Assembly (NCBI RefSeq): GCF_037154085.1 | Contig: NZ_JBANRM010000001.1 | Span: 496,001-560,000, forward strand | DNA length: 64,000 bases | DNA from: Andeanibacterium fulvum | GTDB taxonomy: Bacteria > Pseudomonadota > Alphaproteobacteria > Sphingomonadales > Sphingomonadaceae | Reading direction: 5' to 3' | Shown here: piece after piece, positions 39,821 through 48,501 of the stretch | Numbering within the stretch: position 1 is the stretch's first letter | How the letters are laid out: each line of letters starts with the position of its first letter | The notes under the pieces: model-generated | The model's input: only the letters and a program-made list of their open reading frames with translations | Database searches by the model: none | What the model was told of the DNA's origin: nothing | Translations under genes and position numbers: made by a program

Positions 39821-41620
39821 ATGGCAACCCATGGCACATCGGCAATTTTCGGAGTTGAACGCTCACTCGCGGGGCGCAGCTGGCGCTGGCGCGGCGGCAA
39901 TATGGATCTGGGCGAAGGCTTTGCCGGAATGGCGGGGCTGGAACAGGACCTCGTCACTCAACTCCTGCTAGCGAGAGGTGTCGACCATGACGATATAGAG
40001 CGGCACCGCTCCCCCACCCTGCGCAGCTTCCTGCCCGATCCGAGCGCGTTCTGCGATATGGACGAAGCCGCTCGCCGGCTTGCCGAGGCCGTGCTGGGGA
40101 ACGAGACGATCACCGTTTATGGGGATTACGACGTAGACGGGGCCACCAGCGCCGCCCTGCTGATCCGCCTGCTGCGCATGCTGGGGCATGAGGCGCGCTA
40201 TTACATCCCCGACCGGCTGCTGGAAGGTTACGGCCCTTCGGGCGAGGCTCTGGTCCGGTTGGGCGAGGAAGGCTCCAGCCTGATCGTAACGGTCGATTGC
40301 GGAGCAATGGCCCATCAGGCCCTTTCCATGGCGCATGCTGCAGGGGTGGACGTGATTGTGGTGGACCACCACAAATGTTCGACCGAACTTCCAGTCGCTG
40401 CCGCGCTGGTGAACCCCAATCGCCTGGACGAAAGCGACACGGGTGCCGCCCACGGCCATCTGGCCGCAGTCGGCGTGGCATTCCTGCTCGCCATCGCGAC
40501 CGTGCGTACCCTGCGCGAACGCGGATATTTCGAAACCCGGCGGGAACCCGATCTCTTCGCCCTGCTCGACCTCGTGGCACTGGGCACGGTAGCGGACGTT
40601 GCCGCGCTGCACGGCCTCAACCGCGCACTGGTGGCGCAAGGCCTCAAGGTCATGGCCAAGCGCGAGAATACCGGCATGGCCGCCCTGATCGACGCGAGCC
40701 GCCTGAACCGGGCTCCTACCTGCAGCGACCTCGGCTTCGCACTCGGCCCGCGAATCAATGCGGGCGGACGTGTAGGCGAATCGACATTGGGCGTGAGGCT
40801 GCTCACCACCGAAGATCCGGAAGAAGCGCGCGCCATTGCCGCGCAGCTTTCCGTACTCAACGAAGAACGCCGCGCGATCGAGGCCGCCGTGCAGGAAGCA
40901 GCCGAGGCACAGCTGGCCGCGCAGCATAACCGTTCGGTGCTCGTGCTGGCGGGAAGCGGCTGGCACCCCGGCGTGATCGGCATCGTGGCGGGACGAATCA
41001 AGGAGAAGACGGGTAAGCCGGCTCTCGTCGTTGCGCTCGACGCGGATGAGGAAGGGCGCGGCAAGGGCTCTGGCCGTTCGATCAGCGGCGTGGATCTCGG
41101 TTCGGCCATCATCGCCGCGCGCGAACACGGGCTTCTGGTGGCAGGTGGCGGCCACGCCATGGCGGCGGGGCTCACTGTAGAGCCCGACAAGCTCGATTCG
41201 CTGGCGGACTGGCTGGACGAACGCCTTTCCGCCGCCGTGATGCGGGCGATGGAGGAACGCTCCATGCTGCTGGATCTCGCTCTGGCACCCGGCGGACTGA
41301 CCCCGAATCTTGTGGAAACTTTGGAAAGCGCGGGGCCTTTTGGAGTCGGCTGGCCTGCGCCGCGCATCGCCGTGGGGCCTGTGCGCCTCGTAAAAGCGGA
41401 TATCGTCGGCAAGGATCACGTGCGCCTGATTGCCAGCGGACGCGATGGGGGATCGTTCAAGGCCGTAGCCTTCAGAGCCGCGGAAACCGAGCTTGGGCAG
41501 GCCCTACTCCACGGTTCGCGCGGGCGCAGCCTGTGGCTGGCAGGGCGCGTGAAGCTCGACGATTGGGGCAGCAGGCCACAGGCAGAACTGCATGTCGAAG
41601 ACGCAGCTTGGGCCGATTGA
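39821..41620 (+). CDS. recJ: single-stranded-DNA-specific exonuclease RecJ
   Basis: RecJ degrades single-stranded DNA 5' to 3' during recombination and mismatch repair. The 599-residue length is typical. The N-terminal FGVERSLAGRSWRWR is a sphingomonad-style RecJ start. The DHH-family metal motifs are YGDYDVDGATSAALL and VVDHHKCS, followed by the DHHA1 domain with GIVAGRIKEKTGKPALV and LVAGGGHAMAAGLTV near residues 370-450. The ATG at 39821 was preferred over 39902 because the upstream residues fit the family. Two tRNA-Glu genes follow 70 bp downstream. Confidence 0.97.
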   Translation: MATHGTSAIFGVERSLAGRSWRWRGGNMDLGEGFAGMAGLEQDLVTQLLLARGVDHDDIERHRSPTLRSFLPDPSAFCDMDEAARRLAEAVLGNETITVYGDYDVDGATSAALLIRLLRMLGHEARYYIPDRLLEGYGPSGEALVRLGEEGSSLIVTVDCGAMAHQALSMAHAAGVDVIVVDHHKCSTELPVAAALVNPNRLDESDTGAAHGHLAAVGVAFLLAIATVRTLRERGYFETRREPDLFALLDLVALGTVADVAALHGLNRALVAQGLKVMAKRENTGMAALIDASRLNRAPTCSDLGFALGPRINAGGRVGESTLGVRLLTTEDPEEARAIAAQLSVLNEERRAIEAAVQEAAEAQLAAQHNRSVLVLAGSGWHPGVIGIVAGRIKEKTGKPALVVALDADEEGRGKGSGRSISGVDLGSAIIAAREHGLLVAGGGHAMAAGLTVEPDKLDSLADWLDERLSAAVMRAMEERSMLLDLALAPGGLTPNLVETLESAGPFGVGWPAPRIAVGPVRLVKADIVGKDHVRLIASGRDGGSFKAVAFRAAETELGQALLHGSRGRSLWLAGRVKLDDWGSRPQAELHVEDAAWAD

Positions 41621-41641
41621 GACAAAAGCGTTTCACAGGGG

Positions 41642-41670
41642 TTGACCGCACGAGAAACCGCCCGTAGATG
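41642..41670 (+). promoter_or_regulatory. candidate promoter for tRNA-Glu pair
   Basis: TTGACC at 41642-41647 is separated by 17 bp from TAGATG at 41665-41670. The predicted start lies about 13 bp before the first base of the tRNA at 41690, a usual spacing for a strong tRNA promoter. Confidence 0.55.
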
Positions 41671-41689
41671 CGCGGCCTGCCACCGACGT

Positions 41690-41764
41690 GGCCCCTTCGT
41701 CTAGCGGTTAGGACGCGGCCCTTTCACGGCTGAAACACGGGTTCGATTCCCGTAGGGGTCACCA
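41690..41764 (+). tRNA. tRNA-Glu (TTC)
   Basis: A complete 75-nt cloverleaf is visible. The acceptor stem GGCCCCT pairs with AGGGGTC, the anticodon loop is CTTTCAC (anticodon TTC), the T-arm is CGGGTTCGATTCCCG, and CCA is encoded. It reads GAA (and GAG by wobble). A hairpin and a second tRNA-Glu follow on the same strand. Confidence 0.97.
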
Positions 41765-41765
41765 C

Positions 41766-41793
41766 GGTGGGCATGGCTTCGAGCCATCCCACC
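41766..41793 (+). other. intergenic hairpin between the two tRNA-Glu genes
   Basis: GGTGGG pairs with CCCACC and ATGGCT with AGCCAT around a TCG loop, with a single bulged C. The hairpin begins one base after the encoded CCA and could guide processing of a dicistronic precursor; it lacks a T-tract, so it is unlikely to be a terminator. Confidence 0.5.
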
Positions 41794-41836
41794 CGGTGAA
41801 TTGAAATCATCGCCTTCTACCGGATCGCCGGCAAAC

Positions 41837-41911
41837 GGCCCCTTCGTCTAGCGGTCAGGACGCGGCCCTCTCACGGCTGAAACACGGGTTCGATTCCCGT
41901 AGGGGTCACCA
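41837..41911 (+). tRNA. tRNA-Glu (CTC)
   Basis: A 75-nt cloverleaf nearly identical to the tRNA at 41690, with GGCCCCT/AGGGGTC acceptor, encoded CCA and anticodon loop CTCTCAC (anticodon CTC). It reads GAG codons specifically. The few differences (for example TTAGG to TCAGG in the D-arm region and the anticodon base) point to a tandem duplication followed by anticodon specialisation. Confidence 0.96.
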
Positions 41912-41981
41912 GCTCCCAGTTATGACAAGCTTCCGTTGCCTCTTGGCGATGCGCCATCAGCGCGGCTAAGCGCGAAGCGCA

Positions 41982-43169
41982 ATGAGCGAGTTCCGTTCCA
42001 AACCCTGGCCCGGCGTATTGATAGCGCTTGCGACCGGAATCGGCATGATAGTGGCCGGGGCCGATCTCTGGCTGATCGCGGCCGTGCTGCTGCTGTGGGT
42101 ATGCTCGCTCTGGATTGCGCGTCCGGTCGAACGGATGGTGCAGCCGCAGACCGATTCCGTGCAGCTAACCCGCGACGGAATGCGCGACATGATCGAGCAG
42201 TTCAGCCTGCCGCTGCTGCTGCTGGATCGGAATCGCATCATCATTGCCAATTCCGCCGCGCGCGTCGTCTTCGGCAAGCATATCGTCGGCCAGGATGCCC
42301 GCGTGGCCCTCCGCCATCCGCAGGCGATCGCCCTGCTGGACCGCAAGCGCGATGGATCGGCCACGATCCAGGGCCTCACTACACCGCGCAGCATCTGGAA
42401 GGTCACGCTGCACTCGATCAACGATCGCTACTGGGTGATCGAACTGCATAACCGCACGACCGAAGCCGATATCAGCCGCGCCCATACCGATTTCGTCGCC
42501 AATGCCAGTCACGAGCTGCGCACGCCGCTCGCTTCGATCATCGGTTATGTCGAAACGCTGACGGAAGAAGGGGATTCGGTCGATCCGGCAACCTCTGCCA
42601 AGTTCCTCGACACGGTGCTACGCGAGGCACGGCGGCTACAGAGCCTGGTGAGCGATCTGATGTCGCTTTCGCGCATCGAAGCGGAAAAGCACGATCAGCC
42701 GGCAGAGCAGCTCGATTTCGCCAAGCTGGTTTCCAAGGCTGCACGCGATGCCGGCGCAGCAAAGGACAAGGGGCGCGTCTCGATCAGCGTGCCCGATACG
42801 GAAGTGACGGTGCGCGGCGATACGCAGCAGCTCGAGCAGCTGGTCCGCAATCTGGTGGACAATGCACTAAAATATGGTGCGCAGGATCAGCCGGTGAACG
42901 TGGTGCTGAAGACGGAGGAAGGCGACCGCGCGGTTTTCACCGTGACGGACCGCGGCGAAGGCATCGATCCGGAGCATATTCCACACCTGACCAGGCGCTT
43001 TTACCGCACCGATCCGGGCCGCAGCCGGGCAGCGGGCGGAACCGGGCTGGGCCTAGCGATCGTGAAGCATATTGTGGAACGCCATCGGGGGCGCCTCGAC
43101 ATCACCAGCAAGAAGGGTGAAGGCACGGTTGTGACCGTGAAATTACCGACTATCGAACAGACTCGGTAG
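41982..43169 (+). CDS. phoR: phosphate regulon sensor histidine kinase
   Basis: PhoR senses phosphate limitation through the Pst transporter and PhoU, then phosphorylates PhoB. The 395-residue protein has two close N-terminal membrane helices (about 10-45), a PAS-like domain (about 65-155) and the kinase core. The phospho-acceptor is His177 in NASHELRTPL. The ATP-binding domain shows VRNLVDNALKYG, TDRGEGIDPEHI and GGTGLGLAIVKHIVE. It heads the cluster phoR-pstS-pstC-pstA-pstB-phoU-phoB, which is an alphaproteobacterial order. A Pho box lies 3 bp after its stop, before pstS. Confidence 0.95.
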   Translation: MSEFRSKPWPGVLIALATGIGMIVAGADLWLIAAVLLLWVCSLWIARPVERMVQPQTDSVQLTRDGMRDMIEQFSLPLLLLDRNRIIIANSAARVVFGKHIVGQDARVALRHPQAIALLDRKRDGSATIQGLTTPRSIWKVTLHSINDRYWVIELHNRTTEADISRAHTDFVANASHELRTPLASIIGYVETLTEEGDSVDPATSAKFLDTVLREARRLQSLVSDLMSLSRIEAEKHDQPAEQLDFAKLVSKAARDAGAAKDKGRVSISVPDTEVTVRGDTQQLEQLVRNLVDNALKYGAQDQPVNVVLKTEEGDRAVFTVTDRGEGIDPEHIPHLTRRFYRTDPGRSRAAGGTGLGLAIVKHIVERHRGRLDITSKKGEGTVVTVKLPTIEQTR

Positions 43170-43171
43170 TC

Positions 43172-43189
43172 TTGTCATACATGTGTCAC
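43172..43189 (+). promoter_or_regulatory. candidate Pho box upstream of pstS
   Basis: TTGTCAT and GTGTCAC are two 7-bp direct repeats separated by 4 bp (ACAT), matching the PhoB-binding pattern CTGTCAT-N4-CTGTCAT. The site lies 59 bp before the pstS start, so PhoB would activate pstSCAB-phoU from here. Confidence 0.7.
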
Positions 43190-43248
43190 ATAACTCCAAC
43201 ATCGCGCGGGCAGTCAGCCACGAGGCATTCAGCCTCCCAGTCCGGGAC

Positions 43249-44301
43249 ATGACCATGAAGACTAAAGCACTTCTCGCCCTTCCCCTGATTTCCGCCGCTC
43301 TCGCCCTGTCGGCCTGCGGCAGCAGCGGCGATAACGCAACGCGCGACTCGATCCGCGCCGTGGGTTCCTCCACCGTCTATCCCTTTGCCAAGGCCGTGGC
43401 CGAGTCGCTCGCACGCTCGAACCATGATCTGAAGTCGCCGATCATCGAATCGACCGGCACTGGCGGCGGCATGAAGCTGTTCTGTGCCGGCCTCGGCGCC
43501 AGCACGCCCGACATCACCAACGCTTCGCGCCGGATGAAGAAGTCCGAGTTCGAGGAATGCCAGGCCAATGGCGTGACGAACATCGTCGAAATCCAGGTGG
43601 GCCTCGACGGCATCGCCTTCGCCGCCGACAAGGGCGGGATCGAGATGAATCTCACCCCGGCGATCATCTACAAGGCTCTCGCCGCCAAGCCGTTCGGCAA
43701 GGAACAGACTGCCAAGACCTGGAAGGATGTCGATCCTTCGCTGCCCGCCGATCCGATCCTCGTCTACGGTCCGCCCTCCACCTCCGGCACGCGCGACGCG
43801 CTGAAGGAACTGATCCTGGAGAAGGGTTGCGAAACCGATCCGGCGATGAAGGCTCTCAAGGAGAGCAATGAGGACGAATTCAAGCAGATCTGCACCGAAG
43901 TCCGCGGCGACGGCGCTTATGTCGACCAGGGCGAACAGGACAATCTGATCGTCCAGAAGATCGAGAGCAATCCGAAGGCAATCGGCGTGTTCGGCTATTC
44001 CTATTTGGAAGAAAACGCCGACAAGCTGAACGGCCTCAAGGTCAACGGCGTCGTGCCGACCTATGACAACATCTCGAGCTTTGCCTATCCGGGCGCCCGT
44101 CCGCTCTTCATCTATGTGAAGAAGGACCATCTGGATGCGATCCCCGGCCTCAAGCAGTTCCTCGCCGAATGGGTGAAGAACTGGGGCAAGGACGGCCCGC
44201 TCGCCAAGATCGGCATGGTCGTGAGCCCCGATGACGTGCTCGCCAAGAGCACCAAGGCGGCTACCGAATACACCGTCCTTTCCGCGTCCGATTTCGAATA
44301 A
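43249..44301 (+). CDS. pstS: phosphate ABC transporter substrate-binding lipoprotein
   Basis: PstS captures phosphate in the periplasm for the high-affinity Pst transporter. It is a 350-residue predicted lipoprotein with the lipobox ALSAC in the N-terminus (MTMKTKALLALPLISAALAL). Phosphate-ligand segments are VGSSTVYPFAKAVAESLA, ESTGTGGGMKLFCAG and YGPPSTSGTRDALKELIL. The ATG at 43249 or 43255 could start translation. A candidate Pho box is upstream at 43172. It is followed 15 bp later by pstC. Confidence 0.96.
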   Translation: MTMKTKALLALPLISAALALSACGSSGDNATRDSIRAVGSSTVYPFAKAVAESLARSNHDLKSPIIESTGTGGGMKLFCAGLGASTPDITNASRRMKKSEFEECQANGVTNIVEIQVGLDGIAFAADKGGIEMNLTPAIIYKALAAKPFGKEQTAKTWKDVDPSLPADPILVYGPPSTSGTRDALKELILEKGCETDPAMKALKESNEDEFKQICTEVRGDGAYVDQGEQDNLIVQKIESNPKAIGVFGYSYLEENADKLNGLKVNGVVPTYDNISSFAYPGARPLFIYVKKDHLDAIPGLKQFLAEWVKNWGKDGPLAKIGMVVSPDDVLAKSTKAATEYTVLSASDFE

Positions 44302-44316
44302 GGACGAGCACGCACG

Positions 44317-45702
44317 ATGTCGCCAGCTATTCTGCTTCTCCTCGCCCTCGGGCTCGGGCTCGCGGGATGGCTCGCGGCGCGTGCAAGGGCCTGGAGCTTC
44401 CGCCGAGCCGTTCCGGACCGGCGGCTAGCCTCCCTGCCCTCCTATTACGGATGGTACGTCGCGCTGTGGATCGTCATTCCAGCGCTGCTGTTCATCCTTG
44501 CATGGGGCTTTGTCGCCCCGATGCTGGTGACCCAGTCCGTAATGGCAGACCCGGCTGCGGCGCATCTGCCGGTCTTCGGCCTTCAGCGTGAAACCATCCT
44601 GGCGGAAGCGCGCGCGGTGGCCAGTGGCGCCTCGCATGCGGTGTTCAATCCGCTCGCCAAGGAACTGGTGGAACCCTATCGCGATGCGCTTACCCGCATG
44701 AACGCGATCGGCATTGCAGCCACGCTGGTGGTTGCCTTCCTGGGCGGCGCCTGGTCCTTTACTCGCCTGCGCCCCGATTTCCGGGCCCGCACGCGGGTCG
44801 AACGGATCGTGATGCTGACCCTGCTGCTGGCCTCGCTGGTGGCGATCCTCACCACGCTGGGCATCTTCCTCTCGCTGGTTTTCGAGACGGTGCGCTTCTT
44901 CGGAATGATCGATCCGATCTCGTTCCTGTTCGGCACCCATTGGGGGCCGGACCCGATGAGTTCGGTCGAAGCCGCCGATCCGAGCCGCTTCGGGGCGATC
45001 CCGCTGTTCTGGGGCACGATCTATATCGGTGCGATCATCGCGATGATCGTGGCGATCCCGCTCGGCCTGATGAGCGCGATCTACCTCACGCAATATGCCA
45101 GCCCCACATGGCGCAAATGGCTGAAGCCCGCGCTGGAGATTCTCGCGGGCGTGCCCACCGTGGTCTACGGCTATTTCGCGGCCCTCACGATCGCCCCTGC
45201 CATCCGCGATCTGGCGAATTCCATCGGCATCTCCAATGCCTCGAGCGAAAGCGCACTGGCTGCAGGCCTCGTGATGGGCGTGATGATCATTCCCTTCGTT
45301 TCTTCGATGGCCGACGATTCCATCGCCGCCGTGCCACAGGCCATGCGTGACGGCAGCCTGGCCATGGGCGCGACCACTAATGAGACCATCCGCCGGGTCC
45401 TGGTTCCCGCCGCCCTGCCCGGTATCGTGGCGGGCGTGATGCTAGCCATCAGCCGCGCGATCGGTGAAACGATGATCGTGGTGATGGCCGCGGGCTATGC
45501 CGCCAACCTCAGCGGCAATCCGCTGGAAGCAATGACCACGGTTACCGTGCAGATCGTTGCCATGTTGACCGGCGAGGCAAGCTTCGACCATCCGGCAACG
45601 CTCAGCGCCTTCGCGCTGGGTTTCGTACTGTTCCTTGTAACGCTGGGCCTGAACATCGTGGCCCTGCGCGTGGTGAAGAGGTTCCGTGAAGCCTATGAAT
45701 GA
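44317..45702 (+). CDS. pstC: phosphate ABC transporter permease PstC
   Basis: PstC is one of two membrane permeases of the Pst phosphate importer. The 461-residue protein is longer than the enterobacterial form because of an N-terminal extension with extra helices (MSPAILLLLALGLGLAGWLA and YVALWIVIPALLFILAWGF) and a periplasmic stretch. The permease core with six helices covers about residues 220-450 and includes the EAA-type loop AVPQAMRDGSLAMGATTNET followed by RAIGETMIVVMAAG. The end overlaps the start of pstA by 8 to 17 bp, so the two are coupled. Confidence 0.95.
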   Translation: MSPAILLLLALGLGLAGWLAARARAWSFRRAVPDRRLASLPSYYGWYVALWIVIPALLFILAWGFVAPMLVTQSVMADPAAAHLPVFGLQRETILAEARAVASGASHAVFNPLAKELVEPYRDALTRMNAIGIAATLVVAFLGGAWSFTRLRPDFRARTRVERIVMLTLLLASLVAILTTLGIFLSLVFETVRFFGMIDPISFLFGTHWGPDPMSSVEAADPSRFGAIPLFWGTIYIGAIIAMIVAIPLGLMSAIYLTQYASPTWRKWLKPALEILAGVPTVVYGYFAALTIAPAIRDLANSIGISNASSESALAAGLVMGVMIIPFVSSMADDSIAAVPQAMRDGSLAMGATTNETIRRVLVPAALPGIVAGVMLAISRAIGETMIVVMAAGYAANLSGNPLEAMTTVTVQIVAMLTGEASFDHPATLSAFALGFVLFLVTLGLNIVALRVVKRFREAYE

Positions 45703-46945
45703 GGCAATCCTCCCCACCCGCACCCCGGCTTTCGAAGCGCGTATCCGCAAGCGCTATGCGGCAGAGCGGCGCTTCAAGCTGGCGGGCCTGCTGTCGATCC
45801 TGTTCTCGATCGCCGTGCTGGCCTTCCTGCTGATCACCATGGCCTCCAACGGGATTTCGGGCTTCAAGCGCGTCGAGCTGGCGGTCGAGATCGACTTCCC
45901 CGAAGCGGGCATCACCGGCGATCCGGCGGTGCTGGCACAGCCCAATGCAATCCAGTCTCTGGAGGCGCAAGGCCTGCCCGCCGTGGTCGAATTCTACGCC
46001 ACGCAGTCGCTTGGCGAAGAAGGCGCGCAGCAGATCAATTCTGAAGCCTGGCGCGACGTGGCGAAGAAGATCATTGCCGATCCCTCGCTGCTCGGCGCCA
46101 AGGCCACTGTCATGGTTCCGGCATCCCACAAGCTGGCCTCGGCCTATTCGGGCGATGGCCAGGCCAGCCTTCAGCCGCTGGCAAAGAAGCTCAAGGCCGA
46201 AGGCAAGCTGCAGAAGAATTTCGACTTCGGCTTCCTCTCCCGCTCGGACGCGACCGACCCGCAGCTGGTCGGCATCTGGGGCGCGCTCAAGGGCTCGATG
46301 CTGACCATGGTGGTCACGCTGGCCTTCGCCTTCCCCATCGGCGTTCTGGCGGCGCTGTACCTTGAGGAATATGCGCCGAAGAACCGCTGGACCGACATTA
46401 TCGAAGTGTCGATCAACAACCTCGCGGCCGTGCCTTCGATCATTTTCGGCCTGCTGGGCCTGGCAGTGTTCCTCACTGTCTTCCCCAGTTATCGCTCGGC
46501 TCCGCTGATTGGCGGCCTCACTCTCGCGCTGATGACCATGCCAGTGATCGTGATCGCTGGCCGCAACGCCATCAAGGCCGTGCCGCCCACGATCCGTGAC
46601 GGCGCGCTGGCACTGGGCGCCTCGCCGATTCAGGTCGTGTTCCATCACGTGCTGCCGCTGGCCCTGCCGGGCATCCTTACCGGCACGATCATCGGCATGG
46701 CGCGTGCGCTGGGCGAGACTGCCCCTGCCCTGATGATCGGCATGCGTGCCTTCGTGGCCACGCCGCCCGACGGCTTCACTTCGCCCGCCACCCTGCTTCC
46801 GGTCCAGATTTTCCTCTGGTCCGACGAAATCGACCGCGGTTTCGTCGAACGGACTTCGGCGGCGATTATTGTGCTATTGCTGTTCCTGCTGGTGATGAAT
46901 GGCCTGGCCATCTACCTGCGCAACCGGTTCGAGAAGAAGTGGTGA
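45695..46945 (+). CDS. pstA: phosphate ABC transporter permease PstA (DUF3333 N-terminus)
   Basis: PstA is the second permease subunit. It has 416 residues from the ATG at 45695; a GTG at 45686 is also possible. The N-terminal region (RIRKRYAAERRFKLAGLLSI then a helix and a periplasmic part) corresponds to the DUF3333 domain found in alphaproteobacterial PstA. The permease core has LKGSMLTMVVTLAFAFPIGVLAALYLEEYAP and the EAA-like loop IRDGALALGASPIQVVFHHVLPLALPG, then RALGETAPALMIG. It overlaps both pstC and pstB at its ends. Confidence 0.94.
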   Translation: MNEAILPTRTPAFEARIRKRYAAERRFKLAGLLSILFSIAVLAFLLITMASNGISGFKRVELAVEIDFPEAGITGDPAVLAQPNAIQSLEAQGLPAVVEFYATQSLGEEGAQQINSEAWRDVAKKIIADPSLLGAKATVMVPASHKLASAYSGDGQASLQPLAKKLKAEGKLQKNFDFGFLSRSDATDPQLVGIWGALKGSMLTMVVTLAFAFPIGVLAALYLEEYAPKNRWTDIIEVSINNLAAVPSIIFGLLGLAVFLTVFPSYRSAPLIGGLTLALMTMPVIVIAGRNAIKAVPPTIRDGALALGASPIQVVFHHVLPLALPGILTGTIIGMARALGETAPALMIGMRAFVATPPDGFTSPATLLPVQIFLWSDEIDRGFVERTSAAIIVLLLFLLVMNGLAIYLRNRFEKKW

Positions 46946-47727
46946 CGATAGAAAACTCCCCCGCTGCCAACATGCCGAAGATGAGCGCCAACAAGGTCTC
47001 CGTCTTCTACGGTGACAAGAAGGCCATCGATGAGGTTTCGATCGATATCGAGACCGAATACGTCACGGCCTTCATCGGGCCGTCCGGCTGCGGCAAATCG
47101 ACTTTCCTGCGCACGTTGAACCGCATGAACGACACCATCGCCGCCGCGCGCGTCGAAGGCGAAATCATGCTGGATGGCGAGGATATCTACAAATCCGGCA
47201 TGGACGTGGTGCAACTGCGTGCCCGGGTGGGCATGGTGTTCCAGAAGCCCAATCCCTTCCCCAAGACGATCTTCGAGAACATCGCCTATGGCCCGAAGAT
47301 CCACGGTCTGGCGGAAAGCAAGGCCGATCTCGATGTGATCGTGGAACGTTCGCTGCGCCGCGCCGGCCTGTGGGAAGAAGTGAAGGACCGCCTGTCGGAT
47401 AGCGGCACTGCCCTTTCCGGCGGCCAGCAGCAGCGCCTGTGCATTGCACGCGCCATCGCGGTCGATCCCGAAGTGATCCTGATGGACGAGCCGTGCTCGG
47501 CGCTGGACCCGATCGCCACTGCGCGTATCGAGGAACTGATCGACGAATTGCGCGGACGCTTTGCCATCGTGATCGTCACTCACTCGATGCAGCAGGCCGC
47601 CCGCGTTTCGCAGCGCACTGCATTCTTCCATCTTGGAAAAATGGTCGAGTACGGCCAGACATCGGATATCTTCACCAATCCGCGCGAAGAACGCACCAAG
47701 GATTACATTACTGGACGGTACGGCTGA
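46942..47727 (+). CDS. pstB: phosphate ABC transporter ATP-binding protein
   Basis: PstB is the ATPase that drives phosphate uptake through PstCA. It has 261 residues from the GTG at 46942 (reading M-TIENSPAANMPKM); a GTG one codon upstream is equally possible. Walker A is GPSGCGKST, the signature is LSGGQQQRLCIARAIA, and Walker B is VILMDEPCSALDP followed by the H-loop IVTHSMQQAARVS. The last bases overlap the phoU start (TGATG). The final residues TKDYITGRYG are the typical PstB end. Confidence 0.97.
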   Translation: MTIENSPAANMPKMSANKVSVFYGDKKAIDEVSIDIETEYVTAFIGPSGCGKSTFLRTLNRMNDTIAAARVEGEIMLDGEDIYKSGMDVVQLRARVGMVFQKPNPFPKTIFENIAYGPKIHGLAESKADLDVIVERSLRRAGLWEEVKDRLSDSGTALSGGQQQRLCIARAIAVDPEVILMDEPCSALDPIATARIEELIDELRGRFAIVIVTHSMQQAARVSQRTAFFHLGKMVEYGQTSDIFTNPREERTKDYITGRYG

Positions 47728-48416
47728 TGAGCAGCGAACATACGGTCAAGGCATTCGATGAGGACATCACCCGGCTGCGCGGCCTGATCGCGGAGATGGG
47801 CGGCCTGGCCGAACTCGCCATCCAGGAATCGCTTCAGGCACTGGTCAAGCATGACGAGAAACTCGCCCGCGAAGTTGTGCGGCGGGACAAGAAGATCGAT
47901 CTGCTGGAAATCGAGGTCGACAAGCTCGCCGTGCGGATCATCGCCCTGCGTGCGCCCATGGCGGACGATCTGCGCGAAGTAATCGCGGCTCTCAAGATCG
48001 CCGGCGTGATCGAACGGATCGGCGATTACGCCAAGAATATCGCCAAGCGCGTGAACGAGATCCAGGCTCGCAAGCATTTCGATCCGCTGACCCTGCTGCC
48101 CGCCATGGGCGAAGTCGCTTCCGAAATGGTGCATGACGTGCTCACGGCCTATGCCGCACGTGATCCCGTCACCGCACGCGAAGTGATCGCCCGCGACGAG
48201 AAGGTCGACGCTTTCTACGAGAGCATTTTCCGCAATCTCGTGAGCCACATGATGGAAAGCCCCGCCACCATCAGCAGCGCCGCGCAATTGCTGTTCATTG
48301 CCCGCAGCATCGAACGTATTGGCGACCATGCGACCAACGTGGCCGAGATGGTCTATTTCGCTGCCACCGGCACCTATGTGCCGGAACTGGACAGCGAAAC
48401 AGATGGCGAAAATTGA
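47727..48416 (+). CDS. phoU: phosphate signalling complex protein PhoU
   Basis: PhoU links the phosphate transporter to PhoR and represses the Pho regulon when phosphate is plentiful. The 229-residue all-helical protein has two repeated PhoU domains. Metal-contact motifs are visible, such as VVRRDKKIDLLEIEVD and the second-repeat VIARDEKVDAFYESIF, with RIGDYAKNIAKRV and IERIGDHATNVAEMV. It follows pstB with a one-base overlap and precedes phoB by 85 bp; a second Pho box candidate lies between them. Confidence 0.96.
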   Translation: MSSEHTVKAFDEDITRLRGLIAEMGGLAELAIQESLQALVKHDEKLAREVVRRDKKIDLLEIEVDKLAVRIIALRAPMADDLREVIAALKIAGVIERIGDYAKNIAKRVNEIQARKHFDPLTLLPAMGEVASEMVHDVLTAYAARDPVTAREVIARDEKVDAFYESIFRNLVSHMMESPATISSAAQLLFIARSIERIGDHATNVAEMVYFAATGTYVPELDSETDGEN

Positions 48417-48439
48417 GCTACGACATGACGCGACCGCGC

Positions 48440-48457
48440 TTGTCGCATTCCTGTAAC
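48440..48457 (+). promoter_or_regulatory. candidate Pho box upstream of phoB
   Basis: TTGTCGC and CTGTAAC are separated by 4 bp (ATTC), giving the 7-4-7 layout of PhoB sites with one or two mismatches per half. It lies 45 bp before phoB and could let PhoB activate its own gene separately from the upstream operon. Confidence 0.5.
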
Positions 48458-48501
48458 ATCTTTGTGGTGGTGGGGCTCTGAAACAGTCTGGAACCCAAGA
48501 C

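Noticed and set aside
41690..41911. tRNA-Glu pair as an integration site of a mobile element
   Set aside because: No integrase, no att-like direct repeat beyond the tRNA duplication itself, and the flanks are core genes.
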